Below are positions 22,197 through 33,545 of a stretch of 64,000 nucleotides of DNA, piece after piece. The stretch's first letter is position 1. Each line of letters starts with the position of its first letter. The stretch spans positions 3,260,888 to 3,324,887 of the forward strand of contig JAUIMM010000719.1 of assembly GCA_031769625.1 (NCBI GenBank), given 5' to 3'. The notes under the pieces are model-generated. The model did not search any database, was not told the DNA's origin, and saw nothing but the letters and a program-made list of their open reading frames with translations. Source of the DNA: Taudactylus pleione (taxonomy: Eukaryota > Chordata > Amphibia > Anura > Myobatrachidae). A program made the translations under genes and the position numbers.

Positions 22197-23148
22197 ATTA
22201 TACACATGAAATTAGACTGATACTTCTACACTGCCTAAGCAGTCTACAACTGCAGAGTGATAACCTACTGGATCACATACAAATTGTGTTACAGTGTGTG
22301 CCAGATCTTTAGCTGGGTTCTATAACACAGATTGTTACTTAGAAAGTGACTTACACAGGGATTACTGGTTATTGTAGAAGGACACTGCAGGCAGATATAC
22401 ACTATTCTATCTACACAGATTGAAGGCTGAGTAAGTCAACTGATTTGACCTTTGTGGGTAACAGAGATGAGTTACTGCTGAGAGCAGCAGAATGACCAGC
22501 AGTGGTGACTGATCCCAGCTGCACAGAGATCAGCATCTTTGTAACAGAAGAAATAGTTACTAGGTGTAGTTACATAATAGTCTCATTCTAGTAACCAGCA
22601 GGAGTAAGAATATATAACAGCCACTAGCAGACAGAAGTGCATTATCAGGTATAGAGGGTTTGGAGAGGTAACCACCAATAATTTGAGGTCAATAATTGAC
22701 CTGGATAATAATACACTCCCATTACCAAAAGCTGCATTCTAGTCCAAGGCCCACACTTTGACTGGGGTAAGTACCCTATATTTGTGGTGTCTGTTTTTTA
22801 ACTGACAATATAAAGTACATACATGTTACCTATCACTTCACATTCGGTTTTTATCATTTGCTTTTAATTGTAATAAAGATTACATGTTAGGAGTATTTAA
22901 GTGCCCCACATTACAATACTACCCCTTTTTTCTTGCCTTTAATATACTGTTGAGTTTATTACTTGGGGGTTAATGTTAGATTTATACTAATAGGTTATTG
23001 GTATACTATGTGGAGATAGGTCTGGGATAGGTTAGTATTACTGTATGTGAGGAGGTGAATGTGGGATGGAGGTTGTGTGGTTTGGGAAGGTAAATGTAAA
23101 TGTTATATTCTGTGGGAACTGATGTGTCTGTGTGGTATAATATTAATG
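22197..23148. other. Noncoding stretch, nothing recognised
   Basis: No reading frame with homology, no terminal repeats and no obvious tandem array were found. Confidence 0.4.
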
Positions 23149-23390
23149 GCAGCACAGATGGTGTAATGGTTAGCATTACTGCCTCACAGCACTGAGGGTT
23201 CGATTCCCATTACAGCCCTGTGTGGAGTTTGTATATTCTCCCTGTGCTTGCATGGGTTTTCTCCAACACTGCAAAAATATACTAGTAGGTTAATTGGCTT
23301 CCAACACCCTAGTGTGTAAGTGTGTGTACATGTGGTAGGGAATAATGATTGTAAGCTCCAAAGGGTCAGGGACTGATGTGAGTTATAATG
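23149..23390 (+). mobile_element. V-SINE-like, tRNA-derived SINE
   Basis: The head has pol III promoter boxes: an A-box-like TGGTTAGCAT and a B box GGTTCGATTCC. It is followed by the strongly conserved V-SINE-type centre (GTGTGGAGTTTGTATATTCT, then CATGGGTTTTCTCC and TAGGTTAATTGGC). The tail has TTGTAAGCTCCAAAGGG. The 3' end is vague. Confidence 0.75.
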
Positions 23391-23515
23391 GTAAATACCA
23401 CCATACTAAATTATTAGGGTTTATATTCCCTTCAACATTACATCTGATAACATATATACTGTATACCTTTGCGGGTAAAGGTTTCTTCCCTAATACTGTT
23501 TCCATTCCTATAGAC

Positions 23516-25245
23516 ACATTCTATTGGACAAAAAAGAAATACAGGTGCACAACTCCAAATTAACTGATTAAATATAAATAAATACATTTTGCAGAAAATA
23601 CTATAGAGGTTTTTGGCATAATCTTGGCCAAGGTTATGGGCCTGCCCACCATATCCGGGTAACCTCTTGTTGGGCAGGTCCCTAACATACTAAGGCTCAA
23701 ATCCAGAGCGTAGGACACCCCCAAACTAGCCCAGCCAAACCACCCTAAGGCACCGCTCTAATAAGAAAAGTGAAGTGTTAAGAGCAGCCACTGGCCGCAT
23801 ATAAAGCATAAAAATAAAAAAGTGAAATACATATATATATAAAAGAAACAGACAGTGAGGTATTAAAATGTGTTAAAGGAAAATGTATTATACTGCGGTG
23901 CCCTGAAGCAGATCAGCAAAGCAATCTAGGGGAACCCACACCCCAAAAATGAACCAAAGCTGCACTACACAGTCTAAATATTAGCAGGACTTACCTATTA
24001 TTGTGCCTCTGACTGGTGTGTATATTACATTGCCAGACTCCATGCTGTAACCAATGTAGTAGAAGTGCTAGTCAGAGTGGGAAGTGGCTCAGGCTTCCCA
24101 GGTGTGCAAATCAATGCACTAATTAGTTTACAAAGAAAATGGATCTCAGACTGCACATTCTGGACATATAATTGGAGGTGCTACCTGTGGAGACCATTGA
24201 TATATACACAAAGAGGAAATACAGGTGCACAACTCCAAATTAACTGATTATATATTAATACATTTTGCAGTAAATACTATAGAGGTTTTTGGCATAATTT
24301 TGGCCAAGGTTATGGGCCTGCCCACCATATCTGGGTAACCTCTTGTCGGGCAGGTCCCTAACATACTAAGGTTCAAATCCAGAGCACAGGACACCCCCAA
24401 ACTAGCCCAGCCAAACCACCCCAAGGCACCGCTCTAATAAGAAAAGTGAAGTGTTAAGAGCAGACGCTGGCCGCATATAAAGCTAATTAGTGCATTGATT
24501 TGCACACCTGGGAAGCCTGAGCCACTTCCCACTCAGACTAGCACTTCTACTACATTGGTTACAGCATGGAGTCTGGCATAGTAATATACACACCACTCAG
24601 ACTAGCACCCTGATTACATTGGTTACAGCATGGAGTCTGGCAATGTAATATGCACACCAGTCAGAGGCACAATATAGGTAAGTCCTGCTAATATTTAGAC
24701 TGTGTAGTGCAGCTTTGGTTCATTTTTGGGGTGTGGGTTCCCCTAGATTGCTTTGCTGATCTGCTTCAGGGCACCGCAGTATAACACATTTTCCTTTAAC
24801 ACATTTTAATACCTCACTGTCTGTTTCTTTTATATATATGTATTTCACTTTTTGCTTTATATGCGGCCAGTGGCTGCTCTTAACACTTCACTTTTCTTAT
24901 TAGAGCGGTGCTTTGGGGTGGATTGGCTGGGCTAGTTTGGGGGTGTCCTGCGCTCTGGATTTGAGCCTTAGTATGTTAGGGACCGGCCCGACAAGAGGTT
25001 ACCCGGATATGGTGGGCAGGCTCATAACATTGGCCAAGATTATGCCAAAAACCTCTATAGTATTTACTGCAAAATGTATTTATTTATATATAATCAGTTA
25101 ATTTGGAGTTGTGCACCTGTATTTCTTTTTTGTGCATATATCAATGGTCTCCACAGGTAGCACCTCCAGTTATATATATATATATATATATATGTCCAGA
25201 ATGTGCAGTCTGAGATCCATTTTCTTTGTAAACATTCTATTGGAC
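23516..25245. mobile_element. 1.7-kb composite insert with inverted and direct copies
   Basis: The exact 14-bp repeat ACATTCTATTGGAC lies at 23516-23529 and 25232-25245 and looks like a target duplication. Between the two, unit U (23541-~24122, starting ACAGGTGCACAACTCC) recurs as a partial direct copy from 24221. It then recurs as a long inverted copy (24481-~25130). A leader block (24127-24215, GGATCTCAGACTGCACATTC) also recurs inverted at 25133-25230. No coding capacity is seen. The structure suggests a retrotransposed element with an inverted duplication, or a Penelope-like pseudo-LTR arrangement; the family is unknown. Confidence 0.6.
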
Positions 25246-25483
25246 TACAGGTGTTCTGGAAAACATGAACTGTTAAGAGATCCTGTGGGAAGTGTTTTAG
25301 AAACACTGCTGTGAATTATTCCTAAGAAAACAGATATTAGATAAATGCTAAAACTGGCAGCTTATTTGTAATTACATATGGCAATGTATCTCACAAAAAA
25401 AATGTCCTGAAGTGATTACATATTTACTTCAAAGGATTCTTCTGCGGCTGTCATTGTTTTCCATCATGTGCTTTTACTTTTGA

Positions 25484-25805
25484 AAAGCTGGGCATCCACT
25501 ATACTGTTTTCTGTCAGATATCTGTCCATATTGGCTGGTTGGAATGAAAACCTGGTAATGTATGGGAGCAAATGACAGTCAACCATATGGTCTTAAAAAC
25601 TGAAAAAAGGACAAAAAAAAAGTTCAAATTGGTTAAATTCCTGTGTTTTAACTAATTTGTCTGAACGACCATTTTTGACTGTTTTCCAGTGTTTGTGAGC
25701 AAATGGACGATTGTCATTTACTCTCATACATTACCAGTTTTTCATTCCAACTAGCCAGATTGGACAGATATCTGACAGATAATTGTATAATGGATGCCCA
25801 GCTTT
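25484..25805. mobile_element. Palindromic MITE upstream of TAS2R
   Basis: The two halves are inverted copies: AAAGCTGGGCATCCACTATAC at the left end against the complement of GTATAATGGATGCCCAGCTTT at the right. The arms run for well over 100 bp around an AT-rich centre, and no protein is encoded. The same family lies downstream of the receptor at 28135-28432. Confidence 0.75.
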
Positions 25806-25984
25806 AATGTGGAAAGTTCCATCAGATGAGATCTTACAGATACATAAACAAGTGTGAGATTAACCAGATGTCAATCAGTAACCTAATAATAGCTGCACCG
25901 TCCAAAATTACACAGCTCACACCTGTGATCCAGGTACTTAGCAATTTGAATCTGAAGCTCTTATTTACATGAATCTCCTGCCTC

Positions 25985-27145
25985 AGTGTAATCACAGACT
26001 TCTAACCCGCAGTGTAATCATTCTGCTACAGACTTCTCAACCGCAGTGTAATCCTTCTGCTACAAGTTCTCACCCGCAGTGTAATCATTCTGCTACAGAC
26101 TTCTCAACCGCAGTGTAATCATTCTGCTACAGACTTCTAACCCGCAGTGTAATCATTCTGCTACAGACTTCTCAACCGCAGTGTAATCATTCTGCTACAG
26201 ACTTCTCAACCGCAGCGTAATCCTTCTGTTACAGACTTCTCAACCGCAGTGTAATCATTCTGCTACAGACTTCTAACCCGCAGTGTAATCATTCTGCTAC
26301 AGACTTCTCAACCGCAGCGTAATCCTTCTGTTACAGACTTCTCAACCGCAGTGTAATCATTCTGCTACAGACTTCTAACCCGCAGTGTAATCATTCTGCT
26401 ACAAGTTCTCACCCGCAGTGTAATCATTCTGCTACAGACTTCTCACCAGCAGTGTAATCATTCTGCTACAGACTTCTCACCAGCAGTGTAATCATTCTGC
26501 TACAGACTTCTCACCAGCAGTGTAATCATTCTGCTACAGACTTCTCAACCGCAGTGTAATCCTTCTGCTACAAGTTCTCACCCGCAGTGTAATCATTCTG
26601 CTACAGACTTCTCACCCGCAGTGTAATCATTCTGCTACAGACTTCTCACCAGCAGTGTAATCATTCTGCTACAGACTTCTCACCCGCAGTGTAATCATTC
26701 TGCTACAGACTTCTCACCCGCAGTATAATCATTCTGCTACAGACTTCTCACATGCAGTGTAATCATTCTGCTACAGACTTCTCACCCGCAGTGTAATCAT
26801 TCTGCTACAGACTTCTCACCCGCAGTGTAATCATTCTGCTACATACTTCTCACCCGCAGTGTAATCATTCTGCTACAGACTTCTCACCCGCAGTGTAATC
26901 ATTCTGCTACAGACTTCTCACCCGCAGTGTAATCATTCTGCTACAGACTTCTCACCCGCAGTGTAATCATTCTGCTACAGACTTCTCACATGCAGTGTAA
27001 TCATTCTGCTACAGACTTCTCACCCGCAGTGTAATCATTCTGCTACAGACTTCTCACCCGCAGTGTAATCATTCTGCTACATACTTCTCACCCGCAGTGT
27101 AATCATTCTACTACAGACTTCTCACCCACAGTATAATCATTGCTA
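25985..27145. repeat. 34-bp VNTR, ~34 units, just upstream of TAS2R
   Basis: A continuous array of 34-bp units built on ACTTCTCACCCGCAGTG followed by TAATCATTCTGCTACAG. Unit variants (ACCAGC, CATGC, AACCGC) form higher-order runs. There are no unique spacers. It ends about 40 bp before the receptor ATG. Confidence 0.95.
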
Positions 27146-27184
27146 AAGAGAAATTACGGAGGGATCATACATTGATAGATATTA

Positions 27185-28084
27185 ATGTTTTATAATCTGA
27201 ACCTGTCTAAATTCATTATTATAATGATCAGTCTGATACCTGGCACCATTATATACTCTTCACTTTTCAATGTGTACATCAGACACTGGAAAGAGATCAA
27301 TAATCCGGGTGTTTGTGAGAAAATCCAGTTTGCTTCAGTGCTATCAAATCTCCTCTTACACAGCCTAATGACTGTTTACATGATTTGTGACTTTTTTGGG
27401 ATATATCAAATGCACAACTACAACATATTTATATACACATTTACGTCAGAAATGGTACTTTTTAGTTTTAATATTTGGAACAACACCTGGCTCTCCATCT
27501 ACTACTCTGTCAGACTGGTGAATGTTCCCCACAGGCTTTTCCTGCGTGTCAGAGCAAGGTTCCCGTCTTCTGTTCCTCACCTCATCATGGTATCACTGCT
27601 ATGTTCCATGGTCATTAATGTGCCTATTGGACGGACAAAAAGCTTTGAGATTACCATAAATAATACTGATGCACTAAGTATGCTTTCTGCTAGAGCGAAT
27701 TGGAATTACCTGGACCTCATCTTAGCCTCAGTAATTGGATTGGGTATGCCGTTTTCTGTGACTTGTCTGTGTATCGGGCTCAGTGTCACAGTTATACTGA
27801 GACATGTCTGGAGGATGAAGCAGGGAAATTCTAATGTGACATCTTCTCAGCTCCAGGGACATGTCCTAGCTGTCTGCTCACTGACTGTACGTGTTATACT
27901 GGACTTTGTTTTCTATCTGATAATAATCATGGTCATTTTAGTACCAGTGTTCAAGTTGGGAGATCAGTTGCAGTTCATATTGTGGTTATTGATTCTGCTT
28001 TATCCACTTTCTCAAACTCTCATTATAATCCATGGAAATCCCAAGTTAAAAAGTAGACTATGTGGTCACAGCACCAGCACCTAA
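27185..28084 (+). CDS. Bitter taste receptor, type 2 (TAS2R family GPCR)
   Basis: An intact single-exon frame of 299 residues, the usual TAS2R length. Family members are seven-helix plasma-membrane receptors that bind bitter compounds and signal through gustducin-type G proteins. Predicted helices: about 9-31, 46-68, 86-112, 131-148, 176-204, 226-252 and 262-284. Family marks are TWLSIYYSVRLVNVPH at 101-116 (end of TM3), HVLAVCSL at 226-233 (start of TM6) and YPLSQTLIIIHGNPKLK at 273-289 (TM7). The second extracellular loop has an N-x-T glycosylation site at 159-161. The N-terminus is short, and the next Met (14) falls in TM1, so the first ATG is chosen. A VNTR ends about 40 bp upstream. Frog TAS2Rs form large lineage-specific sets, so no single orthologue symbol is given. 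Confidence 0.95.
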   Translation: MFYNLNLSKFIIIMISLIPGTIIYSSLFNVYIRHWKEINNPGVCEKIQFASVLSNLLLHSLMTVYMICDFFGIYQMHNYNIFIYTFTSEMVLFSFNIWNNTWLSIYYSVRLVNVPHRLFLRVRARFPSSVPHLIMVSLLCSMVINVPIGRTKSFEITINNTDALSMLSARANWNYLDLILASVIGLGMPFSVTCLCIGLSVTVILRHVWRMKQGNSNVTSSQLQGHVLAVCSLTVRVILDFVFYLIIIMVILVPVFKLGDQLQFILWLLILLYPLSQTLIIIHGNPKLKSRLCGHSTST

Positions 28085-28134
28085 GTATCATTTATTTACA
28101 TCTATAATGAAATCTGTGTTTTTTCTCACTTCGA

Positions 28135-28432
28135 AAGCTGGGCATCCACTATACAATTACTTGTCAGATATCTATCCAATCTGGCTGGTTGGAATGAAAA
28201 CCTTGTAATGTATGGGAGCCAATGACAATCGTCCATTTGCTACAAAAACTGGAAAATAGCCAAATTGGTTAAAACAATAATTTAACCAATTTGAACATTT
28301 TGTTTGTCTTTTTTTCAGTGTTTAAAACCATGTGATTCACTGTCATTGGCTCCCATACATCACCAGGTTTTCATTCCAACCAGCCAGATTGGACAGATAT
28401 CTGACAGATAATTGTTTAGTGGATGGCCAGCT
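28135..28432. mobile_element. Palindromic MITE downstream of TAS2R
   Basis: The same family as 25484-25805: left end AAGCTGGGCATCCACTATAC, right end AGTGGATGGCCAGCT, inverted arms, AT-rich middle. It begins about 50 bp after the receptor stop codon and could supply or disturb the 3' untranslated region. Confidence 0.75.
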
Positions 28433-28789
28433 GATTATGTGCTGAATGTAAGAAGGTGCGGGATTCTAAAAGTCCCATATCCCAAGATTATGGTAAATTA
28501 GCAGATAAATAGAAAGCGTTAGAACCAGTGAGTTTTACCTTACCATACATTGCAGCCATGAATTTATCTGCTAACTCTCCAAAATCTCAGGACTTTCAGA
28601 ATCCTGCACATTATTATTCACAATTGAAAACAAGGCTGATTGGTTTGAGACTGGGAAAATATAAATTACACATATTATTTCATAATAAATAATACAAAAA
28701 ATGTACATTTGCATACAGTATATAATCAAATGTATAGATTAGAAAAAATTTACCATATAAATATATATAGTTATATTGGGATAATGTAG

Positions 28790-29395
28790 CCATGTAGAAG
28801 TATATACCCTGTGTCATTATAATGATAATGGTGACATACAGTATATTGTTACATTATAACTTAGAATTGTATAGCCTGTGTTATTATAATGATGATGGTG
28901 ACATACAGTATATTGTTGCATTATAACTTAGAAGTATATAGCCTGTGTCATTATAATGATAATGGTGACATACAGTATATTGTTGCATTATAACTTAGAA
29001 GTGTATAGCCTGTTTTATTATAATGATAATGGTGACATACTGTATATTGTTGCACTATAACTTAGAAGTATATAGCCTGTGTTATTATAATGATGATGGC
29101 GACATACAGTATATTGTTACATTATAACTTAGAATTGTATAGCCTGTGTTATTATAATGATAATGGTGACATACAGTATATTGGTACATTATAACTTAGA
29201 AGTGTATAGCCTGTGTTATTATAATGATAATGGTGACATACTGTATATTGTTGCATTATAACTTAGAAGTATATAGCCTGTGTTATTATAATGATGATGG
29301 TGACATACTGTATATTGTTGCACTATAACTTAGAAGTGTATAGCCTGTGTTATTATAATGATGATGGTGACATACAGTATAGTGTTACATTATAT
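28790..29395. repeat. 67-bp minisatellite, about 9 units
   Basis: Units contain TATAGCCTGTGTTATTATAA, then TGATGGTGACATACAGTATA, and end GCATTATAACTTAGAAG. They are about 90-95% alike. No coding function is evident. Confidence 0.92.
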
Positions 29396-29479
29396 TAGGG
29401 ATAATAAATACTGTATAGTGGTGTCAGTAGATAACATAGGAGTGCACTCCAGCTAACCACAGTGGTTACAACACACTGA

Positions 29480-30029
29480 GGGCTCTATTCAGAGGAGACC
29501 GTACGGTCTACGACCACAAGGCCGCCTCGATGTTTGTCTAATGCGCATGCGCACGAGGGAGCCGGCTCCTACATGCGCATGCGTGAGACCCGCTACGACC
29601 GACAGCGCTTGTCGTAGCGGGTCTCTTTCCAAAGGGGGCAAGCTGTCGATGTTGATTGACAGCTTGCCCTGTTTGGAAGGCGGGTCGGGGGGGTGGCAGC
29701 CCAAACGGAGGCGTTCCCATGGGAATGCCTACCATTTGGGGAGGCCCCACTGACATCACTAGTGATATCAGTGGAGAGCTTCTGGCTCTGACAGAGCCAG
29801 AAGCTCTCTGGGGCTTACGAGAAGTGAGACCCTACCCTAGGGTCTCGTCGTAAGCCCCGATGGTCACGATGGTCAATGACCATCGTGACCATCACCCTAG
29901 CGGTCGTTAGAGCTGTATCTGTTAACCCACAGCCTAATGACCGCAACAGAGGCGGGATGTCAGGATGCAAGCAGCCGCCCAGTTTCTGAGCGACCGCTTG
30001 CATCCTCCGACCGCCTCTGATTGAGACCC
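29480..30029. mobile_element. Harbinger-like MITE
   Basis: 550 bp with ends GGGCTCTATTCAGAGG and GGGTCTCAATCAGAGG (reverse complement of the right end). It is flanked by TGA on both sides (29477-29479 and 30030-30032). It shares internal blocks (CCACTGACATCACTAGTGAT, GGGTCTCGTCGTAAGCCC) with the copies inside Ngaro and the ERV. Confidence 0.8.
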
Positions 30030-30032
30030 TGA

Positions 30033-30822
30033 TTCCCATAACCATATTAGGCGCCGGAGGAAGAAACAGATGGGCAGTTGTCTCCCACCTCCATCATTAC
30101 ACCAAGGCCAATGATTCTCGATAACCAGATGGGCACAGTGTGTATGCATAACCTGCAATACTAACTATCAAATCTTACCACGAAATACATTTACCAACCA
30201 ACACCTAAGAGGGACTGAATTTATATTATTAAAGTAAGATTATTTTTGAGATTTGAATTAATCAAACTTTTGGGATATTCCCAGATACAATTTGCAGGTG
30301 GTACTGTTTGCAGCCGTGATATAATATTAATTAGATATTGTATAGTGTGTTATGTGTAGATTTGTGTTTGTTTATTAAAAACATACGTGTTAACTAAGAG
30401 AAGTCTTATATCAAGTGTTTCCAATCAAGTAGTAGATTATTATAAGAAGTCGAACACAGGTCGTATTAAGGCTGAATCTAATAAACAGAATATTCCCATA
30501 GAGAATTCCTGGGATGGGGCATGGTGTTTAAGGGGCTACACCTCAAAACATATTGTACATACTGAGCTGAAATTTGGCATGGACGGGTAGAGCTGTTGTT
30601 CGGTGCTGTATGCCAAATATCAGGGAAAAGAAAAAATGAATATTTGGGAACAATCTTAAATTTTAACTGTCAGTTTTTTCTGCCACTTTCAGTTAGTACC
30701 ACTTTTCTGCTTAAGTCTATGGGGATTTTTGGGAATGCATAACTCAGGGCAGGGGACAAATTAGGACTTGGGGTTTATTTTATTAGGTAGCTCTTGGGGA
30801 TGTAGTCAGGAAGCCGACGGTC
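30033..30822. other. Noncoding stretch, nothing recognised
   Basis: No frame with homology and no clear terminal repeats were found. The 30.45-30.78 kb part looks like an old dispersed repeat by its composition only. Confidence 0.35.
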
Positions 30823-30825
30823 TAA

Positions 30826-31257
30826 GGGCCTGATTCAGACCCGTTCGCGAGCGCATATCGCTAGCAAGCGGGTCAATGGTGGTCTGCGGTGCCTGCCACG
30901 TGCGTGCGTGAGCCACGTAGCGAGTGAAAACTTCACTTGCTATGGGGCTCACTACAAAACAAAGTGGCTGTCGATGTTGATCGACAGCTCGCCCCGTTTT
31001 GTAGGCGGGTTGGGGGTGGCTGCACAAACGGAGGCATTCCCTAAGGAACGCCTGCCGTTTCTGGGTGGCCCTACTGACATCACAAGTGATGTCAGTAGTG
31101 GACTTCCTGATCTATTAGAGCAGGATGTCCACTTGAGCTTGCGGGAGATGAGACCCTACCACAAGAGTCTCATTGCAAACCCGATGGTCAGGATAATCAC
31201 AAAAATCTACAGTCCGCTTTCACAAGCTGTGGGTGGGCACCCACAGCTTAGCGTGTG
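30826..31257. mobile_element. Harbinger-like MITE, right end missing
   Basis: The left end GGGCCTGATTCAGACC follows TAA (30823-30825). Internal blocks, including a TGACATCACAAGTGATGTCA palindrome and GCTGTGGGTGGGCACCCACAGC, match the family. The matching right terminus was not found before an A-rich run at 31266. Confidence 0.7.
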
Positions 31258-32660
31258 GACTGCAGAAAATAAAAAAAATAAAAAAATGCCCATCAGACCT
31301 GCGAGCTCCTCCGCCTGCGAGTGGGGAAGGCGGGGTTAGGTTTAGGCACTTAGAGGGTGGTCAGGGTTAATCACCCCTAAATGGATGGTAGGGAATTAGG
31401 TTAGCGGTACTTACTTTAATTAGCGATTGGGATCTTCAACCCTGCCATGCTTCCACTGTCATGATTTGAACCATGCGGCTGTGAGGTTCTGATTTTGTTG
31501 TGGACCTGGGGTGATGGTAGGAGCAGACACAGAAGCAGACTTAAATGAAAAAGTGGTGTTTTTAATAAGTGACTTAGAAGACATGAGAATGGCAAATTAA
31601 AAAAGTCCAGGTATAGTACTTAAGTGCACTTGATAACTGTAGTGGGGATTAATGGGAGAATGTCCAGATAGTGACAGGCAGGAACAGTCCAGTATACAGG
31701 TATGGTGAGCTGCAACAGAATGCAGGTATGGTGGGCTGTAACTGAATGCGGGAATGATGAACTGTAACTGAATGCAGGTATGGGAAGCTGTAACAAATGC
31801 AGGCTGATGTAATGAAGTACAGCTGGGAGTGAAAGGAGGCAAGGTGCAGGGAAACAACAGGTTCAGGTACAAAGGCAGGTTGAAAGGTAGGTGGAGTGTG
31901 CAGGGTAAGTCCAGCAGGTTGGAGCAGGCAAAGTTCAGTCTAGAGCGCTTCCAAGGATACAGGTAAGGCACAGGTACTCTCTCTCAGCTGCAGCTGAGAA
32001 ACATGTTGCACTGGCCAAGGAAGGAAGGCTCTGGACTAAATACTCAGTGCCGCACTGTGACTGGATGGAATGAGCACATGACCTACCAGGATTGGACAGC
32101 TGGAATCACATGGCCTCAGGCGAGATGGCGGCACCCATACCAATGGAACAGAAACACCGCCAGACCTCATCAGGCCTAGTGACAATGTGCCCGCACAGAA
32201 CCACGCGCAGCCAATGCCCCTCACCAAACACCAGCACCACTGCCAGAGACCCCCCGCCACAATGACCTCACAGGTAACACCCGGTGAACACCATGCCGAG
32301 AAGCCCTGGCCGTGACAGCGGGCGGTGGTAATGCCTACTATACCCAGCTTTTGTTCAAGTGTAGGTGCTTTTGGAGTTCAGGTAATTGAGAAAGTTGCAG
32401 TTCTTTAACAATTAGCCAACAAATGCCTAATTATATACACAGGGAGCTTCAACTTGCTACACATGCTCAAAAGGTGGCCTCCTTCAGTGGTTGTATAGTG
32501 GCTTCATTTGGTTACATTAAAATGGCTGTTCTTTGCAGACTTTAGTGTCAGCAAGACCCAGAGTAGCTAGCGGGCATTAGCAGTATCAGAGTTTCTGCCG
32601 CCACCCCCCCTCACCATCATGGATCCCACACCATCCACCACTTCTGCAAGACTAGGCAAG
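31258..32660. other. Noncoding stretch with short ~27-bp tandem repeats
   Basis: 31690-31830 carries four or five loose units around GAATGCAGGTATGGTGAGCTG. A TGTCATG at 31460 and a CGTGACA at 32308-32314 could mark the ends of a TG...CA block, but no target duplication or internal LTR motif supports this. No gene is recognised. Confidence 0.4.
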
Positions 32661-32759
32661 AATGGCAGTGGGATGTTTTAAGCATGGAGTTGGGACACAG
32701 CAGTGGGACGTGGCTATTACCTTGCAGAGTTCGGCAGTGGGTGGTGGTGCAGCTGGCTT

Positions 32760-33545
32760 CCCATTTAAAAAATGGCGTTCTGGCACAATTTTTAAGTTCA
32801 AGTTTGCCGCGGCGAGCCAATTACGGCTCACCTTATCATCATCCTCCCCCTTTATGCTAGCTAATATAATACAGCGAGAGGCAGCAGGGGTCAGTCTAGC
32901 TGTGGAGGAGTAGCAATAAAGAGCTCCTGAAGATGGAAGTCACCAAGAAAGTCCTGGATGGGTGAGAGCCATGCAAAAAAGCTTAAAGGCCGCCGAACCA
33001 CTAGGAGAAAATGCCAGGAAACTTCCGGCTGGGTGGCAGCCATGCAAAAGAGCTTAACGGTCACTGTGCTCCAGGTGAAGATGCCGTGGAAGTCCTGAGG
33101 GAGGCGGCAGCCATGTAAAAGTGCTTAAAATCTGCCAACATCAGGTGAAGGTGCAGCAAAAGATTAATTAATACATTTGGTGGAATGTTTTTATTTTAAT
33201 AATATATTTTACAGGTGTACTATAGGTACCAGTGGGCCCTTTATGCCATGCTTGCTGGTTCTTGTGGCTCTAAAAATACCAGCATATGGGGGAGGCTTGC
33301 TGGGGCCTGTGGAGGAGGTTTGGGGTGCCTTGGAGAGGGGGACCATTTTTGGGGAGGACTCCTGTTCTGGGCTGACTAGCGGTCAGAGTTAATGCTTTGG
33401 TCTGGGCACCCAGTGAAAGGGATCCCCTGCCTGTGGCATTATCCTCCAGCTATAAAGAGTTTGGTGTTGGTTGTGCTAAATACAGGGGACCCCTATATCT
33501 TTTGTCCCCTGTATTTCTATAACTAGGAATGGCTCAGAAAAGTTC
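32760..33545. mobile_element. Second member of element family F
   Basis: It has the same order of blocks as 924-2575: a triplicated ~68-bp GC-rich unit with GCAGCCATGCAAAAGAGCTT (32930-33145), an AT-rich TTTTACAGGTG step, GTGGGCCCTTTATGCC, CTGACTAGCGGTCAG and one GGTTGTGCTAAATACAGGGG hairpin. It has fewer hairpins than the duplicated copy. Confidence 0.55.

Noticed and set aside
25985..27145. The 34-bp array as a CRISPR
   Set aside because: The units follow each other without unique spacers, and the setting is a vertebrate genome. It is an ordinary VNTR.
27185..28084. The receptor as a vomeronasal type 1 or other class A GPCR
   Set aside because: The TM7 HGNPKLK ending, the TM3 LSIYYSVRLVN and the TM6 HVLAVCSL motifs are those of TAS2R.
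31460..32314. A solo LTR from TGTCATG to CGTGACA
   Set aside because: The flanking bases show no target duplication, and no second copy or promoter/poly(A) order was found. The ends may be chance.
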